A stretch of DNA of 64,000 nucleotides from Thiomonas sp. X19. GTDB taxonomy: Bacteria > Pseudomonadota > Gammaproteobacteria > Burkholderiales > Burkholderiaceae_C. The DNA is taken from contig NZ_LT605203.1 in assembly GCF_900089495.1 (NCBI RefSeq), forward strand, positions 545,501 through 609,500, read 5' to 3'. Each line of letters begins with the position of its first letter. Position 1 is the stretch's first letter. Under the pieces are notes generated by a model that was not told where the DNA came from, made no database searches, and saw only the letters and a list, made by a program, of their open reading frames with translations. Position numbers and translations under genes: made by a program. Shown here piece by piece: positions 57,060 to 64,000 of this stretch.

Positions 57060-59317
57060 CACACGGTCTCGGAACGGGTGGCGGGCGTCGCGCGTGGCGG
57101 CCAGACGAAGGACAGCGGATGGTGCCGCAACTGTCGGCGCAACGCGGCGTTCAGCAGGCGGCGGTCTTGCACACTGATGCCACGCGAGCGCAGCGCCAGG
57201 CGGAAGGCGAGGTAGAAGCTGGTGACCACATTGAGCACGCCGTTGGCCGCAACACCCGCCACCGACCACCAGAACCAGCCGTGGTGCAGCACGTCCAAAC
57301 CCAGCGTGGCGATGGACGCGCCCATGAGCCCCGCGGACAGGGTGACGTGGCGCACCTGCATGTCGATGCCGAACCCGGCGAGCAGCGCCGGCACCAGGCC
57401 CAGCAGAAAGCCGAGCGAGACATTACTCGCCATGACGCTGATATTGCGGCGCCACCACGCCGCCCAGCGCGTCGCGCGCTCCGGCCCGAGCACGGCGCGG
57501 ATGCGCGGGTTCCAGTGGATGGCGCTGTCCAGCCGGTGCAGCACGAAGGCGTTTTCGGCCCAACCGGCAATGACGCTGGAGGCGAACAACAACACGCCGG
57601 TGAACACGGCGAACAGCGGCGTGGGCCCGAGCAGGGAGAGCGAGCGGATTTCATGTTCGGCATGCGCCGCGTCCAGCAACGGGCGCCCGCTGAACCAGGC
57701 CATGCCGAGGCCGAGCACCAGAGCCGTGGGGAACACCAGCGCGACGTTGCCGAGAATGCCCGCTGCCTGCGAGCGGATGAGGGCTGCGACTTCGCCGACG
57801 AAGCCTTCCACCGCGGCGCGGTCGGACAGGTCGGCGAGCTTGTCGGCCATGGCGGGCGCGGTCATGGCCGGCTGCTTGGTGGCGATGGTCCAGTGCAGCA
57901 AGGCGACGATGACGAAGCTTGCCGCGTAGTTCATGCCAATCCAGAAGCCGGCGGGAAAGAGCGGCAAGTGCAGGCTGAGGATGCCGAGCTTGCCCCAGGT
58001 GGTGAAGCCCATCACCAGGCCGCCGCCGGCCGCGGCCCACAGCATGCCGGCGTATTCGCGGCCGTTGCGGGTGATGTAGTGTTCGCCGGTTTCGGCGTGG
58101 CGCTCGGCGATCTTGCGCGACAGCAGCGAGAAGTTGCGCGCCAACAGGGCGCGAATGCTGCGGCGCTCGCGGCAGATGCGGGCGAAGTCGGCCAGCATGC
58201 GGGCGTGTTCGCGTTCCACATCGGGCCCGAGCAGGCAGGCCAGCAGGGTTTCCACCCGTGCGATGCGGCGGCCGAGTTGCCAGGCGTCGAACACGATGGC
58301 GACCGACACGCCATGGTCTTCCAGGTGCTCGGGCACGGTGCGCACGGCCTGGGCGCAGGCGTCGAGCAAGGTGCGGAAATAGGTCAGCGCCTGCAGCAAG
58401 GTGGCCTTGTCGTGGGGCGCCTCCTCGCCTTCGGGCGCGGCGAATGGGCTGGTGTGAACGGCAGCGCTCGCTCCAGCTTCTGCTGCTGCCAGCAACTGCG
58501 GCTGCAAGGCCTCCCAGGCGCTCGCCAGCTGGCGAAACGGGGTGACGATGTCTTGCACCGCGTCGCTTGCGGCGCGCATGCGGCGGCGCAGTTGCGGCGA
58601 GAAGCCCGCGGCGCGAATCTGGCTGACGCTGTAGGTGATGGCCTCGACGATTTCGCCGCGCCAGTGCTGGCCGGTGTCGGGCAGCGCGGGGGTATCGGGC
58701 GCGAGCGCCGGCGCGCGTGCGGATGGCGCTTCGCCGGCCTCGTCCAGGGTCGCGGCTTCGGCGGTCTCGTCCACCGTCGCCAGGGCGGCACGCTGCGCGT
58801 GCTGCCGGACGAACAGGGCGGTCAGTCGCTGCAGCAGCGCATCGGGCAGGGCTTGCAGCCAGACCGCATCGTTCGGCGCGCCGAACATCAGGCTGAACAG
58901 CGCTGCCAGATCGTTGGTGTCGGGTGTGGCCGGCAGCAGCTTGACGCGCAGGCGCTCGGCGAATTCGGACCAGAAAGCCGGGCGCGGGGTGAAGCCGAAA
59001 TCGGCCAGCAAGGCGGTGGCGTCGTTGTGCAGCACGAAGCGCTGCAGCACCGCCGACACCTCGGCCCGCGTTGCCGGGTCGGCGTCCAGCATGTCGAGCA
59101 GGGCCTGCACCCGCCACACGGCGGCGGGCTGCGTGGCCAGTTGCTCGGCGGACAGCAGCGGCAGCAGCAGGTGGGGCTGCGGGCCGTCGCGCACCCAGTC
59201 GAGCAGGGCGATGAGCCAGAGGTGGCGCTCGGGTCGGCTGGCAGCAAGTTGCGACTGGGCCTGGCGCAGCAGAGCCCTGAGCTGGTCATGGGCGCTGCTA
59301 CCGGGGCTGGCTGCCAT
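57059..59317 (-). CDS. Gcr/COG4389 family membrane protein ('site-specific recombinase')
   Basis: A 752-residue protein of the family traditionally named site-specific recombinase after a gonococcal study. The N-terminal two thirds is helical and soluble. The C-terminal third has several membrane helices (YAGMLWAAAGGGLVMGFTTW, FAVFTGVLLFASSVIAGWAE, LGFLLGLVPALLAGFGIDM). No tyrosine or serine recombinase motif is visible, so the name is doubtful. It lies 15 bases downstream of apaG and overlaps mltA by one base, suggesting one transcript. Confidence 0.8.
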   Translation of the reverse strand: MAASPGSSAHDQLRALLRQAQSQLAASRPERHLWLIALLDWVRDGPQPHLLLPLLSAEQLATQPAAVWRVQALLDMLDADPATRAEVSAVLQRFVLHNDATALLADFGFTPRPAFWSEFAERLRVKLLPATPDTNDLAALFSLMFGAPNDAVWLQALPDALLQRLTALFVRQHAQRAALATVDETAEAATLDEAGEAPSARAPALAPDTPALPDTGQHWRGEIVEAITYSVSQIRAAGFSPQLRRRMRAASDAVQDIVTPFRQLASAWEALQPQLLAAAEAGASAAVHTSPFAAPEGEEAPHDKATLLQALTYFRTLLDACAQAVRTVPEHLEDHGVSVAIVFDAWQLGRRIARVETLLACLLGPDVEREHARMLADFARICRERRSIRALLARNFSLLSRKIAERHAETGEHYITRNGREYAGMLWAAAGGGLVMGFTTWGKLGILSLHLPLFPAGFWIGMNYAASFVIVALLHWTIATKQPAMTAPAMADKLADLSDRAAVEGFVGEVAALIRSQAAGILGNVALVFPTALVLGLGMAWFSGRPLLDAAHAEHEIRSLSLLGPTPLFAVFTGVLLFASSVIAGWAENAFVLHRLDSAIHWNPRIRAVLGPERATRWAAWWRRNISVMASNVSLGFLLGLVPALLAGFGIDMQVRHVTLSAGLMGASIATLGLDVLHHGWFWWSVAGVAANGVLNVVTSFYLAFRLALRSRGISVQDRRLLNAALRRQLRHHPLSFVWPPRATPATRSETV

Positions 59318-59331
59318 GCCGTGTCGCCAAT

Positions 59332-59709
59332 TCAGTGCAAGGTCACGCCGGGCGGCATGAGGACGAATTCGGGGATGGGCGCGTCGAACCGGGTGCCGTC
59401 TTCGGCGACGCAGAAATAGCTGCCGCGCATGCTGCCGGCGGCGGTGTTCAGCCGCGTCCAGCTGGTGTACTCGAAGGTCTCGCCCGGCTTGAGCAGGGGC
59501 TGGTGGCCGACCACGCCCAGGCCCTGCACTTCGTCCACATGGCCGGCGCCGTCCATGATGATCCAGTGGCGCGCGATGAGCTGGGCGGGAATGCTGCCGG
59601 TGTTGCGAATGTTCACGGTGTAGCTGTAGGACCAGACGCCTTGCTTCGGGTCGGATTGGTCGGCCAGAAATTCGGGCTTCACCGTCACTGAAAATTGATA
59701 AGGATCCAT
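59332..59709 (-). CDS. apaG: ApaG (Co2+/Mg2+ efflux-associated protein)
   Basis: A 125-residue Ig-like domain protein with [35 protein letters not shown] and [17 protein letters not shown] followed by [14 protein letters not shown], the ApaG pattern. Its biochemical role is not settled; it is linked to divalent metal resistance in Salmonella. I chose ATG 59709, where the family begins. It is divergent from rpe with a 64-base gap. Confidence 0.92.
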   Translation of the reverse strand: MDPYQFSVTVKPEFLADQSDPKQGVWSYSYTVNIRNTGSIPAQLIARHWIIMDGAGHVDEVQGLGVVGHQPLLKPGETFEYTSWTRLNTAAGSMRGSYFCVAEDGTRFDAPIPEFVLMPPGVTLH

Positions 59710-59773
59710 GGTGCTGCCGATTGTAGACAGCCGGGCTGCCGGCGAAATCGCGGGGCTTTTACAATCGGCCACG

Positions 59774-60475
59774 ATGAAAACCTACCGTATCGCCCCCAGT
59801 ATTCTCTCGGCCGACTTCGCCCGCCTGGGCGAGGAAGTGCGCAACGTCATTGCCGCCGGCGCCGATTTCATCCACTTCGACGTGATGGACAACCATTATG
59901 TTCCCAACCTGACGATCGGCCCGCTGGTGGCCGAGGCCGTCAAGCCGCACTGCAAGCGCGCCGACGGCACGCCGGTCACGCTCGACGTGCACCTCATGGT
60001 CGAGCCGGTGGATGCCTTGGCGCAGATGTTCGTCAAGGCCGGCGCCGACATCGTCTCCTTCCACCCGGAGGCGAGCAAGCACGTCGACCGCACCCTGCAG
60101 ATGATCCGCGACGGCGGCGTCAAGGCGGGCCTGGTGTTCAACCCCGCCACGTCGCTGGACGTGCTCGACTACGTGATGGACAAGGTCGACCTCGTGCTGC
60201 TGATGAGCGTGAACCCCGGTTTCGGTGGCCAGAGCTTCATCGCCAGCTCGCTCGACAAAGCCCGCGTGGTGCGCGCCAAGCTCGACGCCTACAAGGCCAA
60301 GACCGGACGCGACGTGCTGCTCGAAATCGACGGCGGCATCAAGCCCGACAACATCGCCGCCGCCGCCGCCGCGGGGGTGGATACCTTCGTCGCCGGCAGC
60401 GCCATTTTCGGCAAGCCCGACTACAAGGCCGTGATCGACGCCATGCGCGCCAACCTGGCGGCCGTGGCGGCATGA
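59774..60475 (+). CDS. rpe: Ribulose-phosphate 3-epimerase
   Basis: A 233-residue TIM barrel. Metal and catalytic residues are seen in [35 protein letters not shown] and [11 protein letters not shown], and the last strands have [13 protein letters not shown] and [12 protein letters not shown]. It interconverts ribulose-5-phosphate and xylulose-5-phosphate, a step needed by both the pentose phosphate and Calvin cycles. Its stop overlaps the gph start (ATGA). A separate cbbE copy is not in the cbb operon here. Confidence 0.95.
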   Translation: MKTYRIAPSILSADFARLGEEVRNVIAAGADFIHFDVMDNHYVPNLTIGPLVAEAVKPHCKRADGTPVTLDVHLMVEPVDALAQMFVKAGADIVSFHPEASKHVDRTLQMIRDGGVKAGLVFNPATSLDVLDYVMDKVDLVLLMSVNPGFGGQSFIASSLDKARVVRAKLDAYKAKTGRDVLLEIDGGIKPDNIAAAAAAGVDTFVAGSAIFGKPDYKAVIDAMRANLAAVAA

Positions 60476-61179
60476 GCAGCGCCGTGCGCACGGCCGGGGT
60501 GTCGGTGCATGGTGTGGCCATCCGCGCCGCCATCGTCGACCTCGACGGCACCATGGTCGACACCCTGGGCGACTTCCATGCCACGCTCAACCGCATGCTG
60601 CCCGAGTTCGAGCTGCCCGAAGTCACGCGCGCGCAGGTGGAAGTGCGCATCGGCAAGGGCTCGGAATATCTGGTGGCGCAAAACCTGCGCATTTTCCTGA
60701 GCGACGCGCAGGCCGACGCCGTCTACCCCCAAGCCATCGAGCGCTACCAGCACCATTACGCCGAGGTCAACGGCAAGCACTCCAACACCTTCCCCGGCAT
60801 CGCCGAAGGCCTGCAGCGCCTGGCCGACGCCGGCCTGGTGCTGGCGTGCATCACCAACAAGCCGACCCACTACGCGCGCGAGCTGCTGCGCATCAAGGGG
60901 CTGCTGCACTTTTTCGTTGCCGTGAATGGCGGCGACGCCTTCCCGCGCAAAAAGCCCGACCCCATGCCGCTGATCGAAACCTGCAGGCAGATCGGCATCG
61001 CCCCCGCCCACACCCTGATGGTGGGCGACTCGCAGAACGACGCCCTGGCTGCCGGCGGCGCCGGCTGTCCCGTGGTGCTGGCCACCTACGGCTACAACCA
61101 CGGCGAACCCATCCGCGCCACCCCCGCCGCGGCCTATTTCGACCGGCTCGACCAACTGCCGTTGCAGTTGCCGGCCTGA
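60472..61179 (+). CDS. gph: Phosphoglycolate phosphatase (housekeeping copy)
   Basis: A 235-residue HAD phosphatase with [46 protein letters not shown] and [17 protein letters not shown]. It overlaps rpe by four bases, the classic rpe-gph pair. It is about as long as, but clearly different in sequence from, cbbZ in the carbon-fixation operon. In relatives trpE often follows; here xthA is next, in opposite orientation. Confidence 0.93.
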   Translation: MSSAVRTAGVSVHGVAIRAAIVDLDGTMVDTLGDFHATLNRMLPEFELPEVTRAQVEVRIGKGSEYLVAQNLRIFLSDAQADAVYPQAIERYQHHYAEVNGKHSNTFPGIAEGLQRLADAGLVLACITNKPTHYARELLRIKGLLHFFVAVNGGDAFPRKKPDPMPLIETCRQIGIAPAHTLMVGDSQNDALAAGGAGCPVVLATYGYNHGEPIRATPAAAYFDRLDQLPLQLPA

Positions 61180-61199
61180 TTGCGCGACGCGCTCGTTTG

Positions 61200-62009
61200 T
61201 CAGAGCGCCAGGGCGTAGTCGATGCTCAGAGGGGCATGATCGGAAAAGCGCTCGGCGGTGTAGATGGATTCGCTGCCGCGCTGCGCCAGCCGCGCCACGC
61301 CGGGTGTGGCGAGGTGATAGTCGATGCGCCACCCCACGTTCTTGGCCCGCGCCTGGCCGCGGTTGCTCCACCAGGTGTATTGCTCGGGCAGCGGGTTGAG
61401 GGTGCGGAACACGTCGACCCAGCCCAGATCGTCGAGCACATGGGTCATCCAGGCGCGCTCCTCGGGCAGAAAGCCGCTGTTCTTGAGGTTGCCCTTCCAG
61501 TTTTTCAGGTCGATTTCCTTGTGGGCGATGTTCACATCGCCGCACAGAATGACTTCTCCCTGGGCCTGCAGCGCCTTCATGTGCTCCTCGAATTCGGCAA
61601 GAAAGCGAAACTTCGCCAGTTGCCGGTCCTCGGAACTGGAGCCCGATGGGAAGTAGACCGAGACCAGGGCCAGGCGCATGCCGTCCGGCAGGCGGTAGCG
61701 CGCTTCCACATAGCGGCCCTCGGCGTCGAACTCGGAGCTGCCGAAGCCGATGCGCAGGTCATCGGGCGTGTGCCGGAAATACATCCCGGCGCCGCTATAG
61801 CCCGGCTTTTGTGCGTGGTGAAAGGCGCCCTGCAGCCCGCCGAGCACGCGCAGCTCGGGCGTCATGTCCGCCTCCAGCGCCTTGAGCTCCTGCACGCACA
61901 GCCAGTCGGGACAGGCCTGGTGCCGCAGCCAGGCGTCAACCCCCTTGCTGCCGGCGGAGCGGATGCCGTTGAGGTTGAAGGACGTGACGCGCAAGGGGCT
62001 CGGGTTCAT
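61200..62009 (-). CDS. xthA: Exodeoxyribonuclease III
   Basis: A 269-residue endonuclease/exonuclease/phosphatase-fold enzyme with VTSFNLNGIRSAGSKG, CVQELKALEADM, the catalytic VILCGDVNIAHKEIDLKNWK and C-terminal WRIDYHLATPG and RFSDHAPLSIDY. It acts at abasic sites and 3' ends in base excision repair. ATG 62009 is used; the frame continues 21 bases upstream. It is convergent with gph. Confidence 0.94.
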   Translation of the reverse strand: MNPSPLRVTSFNLNGIRSAGSKGVDAWLRHQACPDWLCVQELKALEADMTPELRVLGGLQGAFHHAQKPGYSGAGMYFRHTPDDLRIGFGSSEFDAEGRYVEARYRLPDGMRLALVSVYFPSGSSSEDRQLAKFRFLAEFEEHMKALQAQGEVILCGDVNIAHKEIDLKNWKGNLKNSGFLPEERAWMTHVLDDLGWVDVFRTLNPLPEQYTWWSNRGQARAKNVGWRIDYHLATPGVARLAQRGSESIYTAERFSDHAPLSIDYALAL

Positions 62010-62168
62010 GCCGACGATTGTAGAAAGCATGCTGCCCTAGACTCTGGTGCTGGCGTTCCTGTGCACCATGGGTGCGCCGGTTGCGTTTGACCCGCATGGC
62101 GCGGCAGGCGCAGCGCCCGGCAGGGTTCACAATGCGCAGGCCTGATTGATACACGAGGTGAGTCTTCG

Positions 62169-62801
62169 ATGCGATTCCGCGGCGCCCTCTGGCTGCTCCT
62201 GTTCCCGGCCCTGTTGCCGACGCCGGCCTGGGCCGAGATCTTCGTCTGCCGCACCCCCAGCGGTGTGATGGTCACGACCGACCATCTCAGCACCGACTGT
62301 TTGCGCTATGGCGGCAAGGAGCTGAACCCTGACGGCAGCGTGCGCCGCCTCATCCTCACGCCGCAGCAGCAGGCCGAGCAGGACGCACAAGCCCGCCAGC
62401 AACGCGAAGCGCAGGAGCAGCAACGCCGCAAGCAGCGCGAGCAGCGGGCCTTGCTGACGCGCTTTCCCGACCGTGCCGCCTTTGATCAGGCCCAGCGCAA
62501 CGACCTGCAAACGCCGCAGTCGCTCATCGTCTCGGCACGGCAGCGTCTGCAACGTCTGGCCGGCACCCTCAAGACCCTGAAGCAAGAAGCGTTGTTCTAC
62601 CCGGATGGCAACTACCCGCAGGAGCTGCGCAACAAGTTCGAGGAAAACAAATTGCTCGTCCAGCAGGAACAGGGTCTGATCGCCGGGCAGGAGCAAGAGA
62701 TGGGGCGCATTCGGGCCCAATACGCCCGGTTGCTGCCGCAGCTCAAGCCACTGTGGTCGCGCCAGGCGGCGGATCGGGCCGAGAGTTCCAGCACGCCTTG
62801 A
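62169..62801 (+). CDS. Exported DUF4124-type protein with coiled coil
   Basis: A 210-residue protein with a signal peptide (LWLLLFPALLPTPAWA) followed by the DUF4124-like start EIFVCRTPSGVMVTTDHLST. A highly charged, Gln/Arg/Glu-rich stretch from about residues 60 to 100 is likely coiled coil, and a second helical part contains LIAGQEQEMGRIRAQYARLL. The function of the family is unknown. An AGGTGAG lies a few bases before the start. It is divergent from xthA and convergent with rodA. Confidence 0.75.
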   Translation: MRFRGALWLLLFPALLPTPAWAEIFVCRTPSGVMVTTDHLSTDCLRYGGKELNPDGSVRRLILTPQQQAEQDAQARQQREAQEQQRRKQREQRALLTRFPDRAAFDQAQRNDLQTPQSLIVSARQRLQRLAGTLKTLKQEALFYPDGNYPQELRNKFEENKLLVQQEQGLIAGQEQEMGRIRAQYARLLPQLKPLWSRQAADRAESSSTP

Positions 62802-62810
62802 TGCACCAAG

Positions 62811-62850
62811 CCCAGGGCGAGCCGCCGCGCTGGACGGCGGCACGCCTGGG
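62811..62850. terminator. Nested hairpin between convergent genes
   Basis: CCCAGG (62,811-62,816) pairs with CCTGGG (62,845-62,850), and inside it GCCGCCG (62,821-62,827) pairs with CGGCGGC (62,835-62,841). The structure is strong but lacks a T-run. It probably marks the end of both the DUF4124 gene and rodA. Confidence 0.5.
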
Positions 62851-62864
62851 ACGGCGCAGCGGCA

Positions 62865-63980
62865 TCAGCTCTGCACCAGCCGCTTCGACTTGGCGATGGA
62901 CAGCAGAATGCCGGTGCCCAGCATGAGCGTGACCAGCGCGGTGCCACCGTAGCTGACGAAAGGCAGGGGCACGCCGACCACCGGCAGGATGCCCGACACC
63001 ATGCCCATGTTGACGAAGGCGTAGGTGAAGAAAATCATGGTGATGGAGCCGGCCAGCAGGCGCGAGAACAGCGTGGGCGCGGCGGCGGCGATCATCAGCC
63101 CGCGGACGATGAAAAACAGATAGGCCAGCAACAGCGCGATGTTCCCGGCCAGGCCCCATTCCTCGGCCAGCACGGCGAAGACGAAGTCGGTATGCGATTC
63201 GGGCACGAAGTTCAGGTGCGCCTGGGTGCCATGCAGATAGCCCTGGCCCCAGACCCCGCCCGAGCCGATGGCGATCATCGACTGCAGGATGTTGAACCCG
63301 GTGCCCAGCGGGTCGGCCTGCGGGTCGAGCAGCATGAGCACGCGCTGGCGCTGGTAGTCGTGCATGAAGTGCCACAGCACCGGCGCGGTGCCCGCCGCGG
63401 CAAGCGCCAGCAGCGCCAGCACGCGCCACGACAGGCCGGCGAAAAAGATGACGAAAAACCCGGTGGACAGCACCAGCATGGCGGTGCCGAGGTCGGGCTG
63501 CTTCATGATGAGCCCGACCGGGATGGCGAGCAGCAGGCCGGCGAAGGCATAGTCCCTCAGACGGATGAAACCCTCGCGTTTCTGGAAGTACCACGCCAGC
63601 ATCAGCGGCATGGCGATTTTCATGATTTCGGACGGCTGGATCACCACCCCGACGTTGAGCCAGCGCCGCGCTCCCTTGCGCACCAGGCCGAACATGGCGG
63701 TGGCGATCAGCAGCGCGACGCCGAAGGTGTAGAGCGGCACCGCGATCTGCATCAGCCGCTGCGGCGGAACCTGGGCGACGACGAACAGCACGACGAAGGC
63801 CACGGCCAGATTGCGCAGCTGGTCGGCAAAGCTGATGTTCTGCCCCTGCAGCGCGGAAAACAGCACGACGCAGCCGATGGCCACCAGCGTGAGCAGCCCG
63901 GTGAGCAAAGGGCCGTCGAAACCCGTGATGTAAGGCTGCAGCCGGCGCCACAAGGGCGGGCGATTGAAGACGGCGTTCAT
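62865..63980 (-). CDS. rodA: Rod shape-determining peptidoglycan polymerase RodA
   Basis: A 371-residue SEDS protein with about ten membrane helices. Family motifs are KGARRWLNVGVVIQPSEIMK, MKQPDLGTAML with the conserved Asp of the periplasmic groove, and LNFVPESHTDFVFAVLAEEW. VGVPLPFVSYGGTALV lies near the end. It polymerises lipid II glycan strands with its partner PBP2 (mrdA), which should lie upstream beyond the window edge. The gene is complete, starting at ATG 63980. Confidence 0.95.
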   Translation of the reverse strand: MNAVFNRPPLWRRLQPYITGFDGPLLTGLLTLVAIGCVVLFSALQGQNISFADQLRNLAVAFVVLFVVAQVPPQRLMQIAVPLYTFGVALLIATAMFGLVRKGARRWLNVGVVIQPSEIMKIAMPLMLAWYFQKREGFIRLRDYAFAGLLLAIPVGLIMKQPDLGTAMLVLSTGFFVIFFAGLSWRVLALLALAAAGTAPVLWHFMHDYQRQRVLMLLDPQADPLGTGFNILQSMIAIGSGGVWGQGYLHGTQAHLNFVPESHTDFVFAVLAEEWGLAGNIALLLAYLFFIVRGLMIAAAAPTLFSRLLAGSITMIFFTYAFVNMGMVSGILPVVGVPLPFVSYGGTALVTLMLGTGILLSIAKSKRLVQS

Positions 63981-64000
63981 CGGTGCACTCCTCGCTGCAG

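Noticed and set aside
57059..59317. True DNA recombinase activity for the COG4389 protein
   Set aside because: No tyrosine or serine recombinase residues are visible and the C-terminal third is membrane-spanning, so the old name is kept only as a label.

Overview
The window is high-GC, densely coded and typical of a betaproteobacterium of the order Burkholderiales. The gene order hpf-ptsN-hprK, the divergent fur/bamE pair, the leuS-lptE-holA run and the yhdP-nit pair are all characteristic of that group. A full set of Calvin-cycle (cbb) genes under a divergent cbbR points to an autotroph or facultative autotroph; a Thiomonas-like sulfur oxidiser would fit, but that genus is inference. RuBisCO itself is not in the window.

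Layout. 1-12,060: core housekeeping genes (hpf, ptsN, hprK, fur, bamE, dapB, exbBD, leuS, lptE, holA), interrupted by a decayed marR / cytochrome b561-YceI / cytochrome c group. 12,300-24,500: the carbon-fixation locus. On the minus strand run fbp-prk-tkt-cbbZ-gap-pgk-fba, closed by a hairpin terminator, then a thioredoxin-fold gene and cbbY. cbbR is divergent, and the space between cbbR and fbp holds a candidate promoter, an operator half-site pair and a long inverted repeat. 24,400-34,315: rsmE, tal, glnE, yhdP and nit.

34,400-54,770 is an accessory region. It starts with an insertion-sequence scrapheap: an IS1380 element with both ends, an IS1111-type IS110 element with a candidate guide RNA, a truncated IS630 and an IS21 remnant. 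A beta-helix lipoprotein follows, then a polysaccharide cluster on the minus strand: deacetylase, GT2, two GT4 enzymes, two asparagine-synthetase-like proteins and an O-antigen-ligase-like membrane protein. That last gene is split by a precise IS1182 insertion with a CTAG target duplication. An intact paralogue lies at the other end of the cluster in opposite orientation, next to a scrap of asnB, so the two ends look like an old inverted duplication. No priming transferase, flippase, polymerase co-factor or export gene is visible.

54,860-64,000 returns to core genes: an MliC-like lipoprotein, mltA, the Gcr-type membrane protein, apaG, rpe, gph, xthA, a DUF4124 protein and rodA.

Functionally, the cbb locus together with tal and rpe supplies most of the regenerative sugar-phosphate reactions. 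CbbZ, Gph and CbbY are three HAD phosphatases likely to remove 2-phosphoglycolate and misfire sugar bisphosphates. All functional calls rest on reading the sequence and remembered family signatures; no database search was run.
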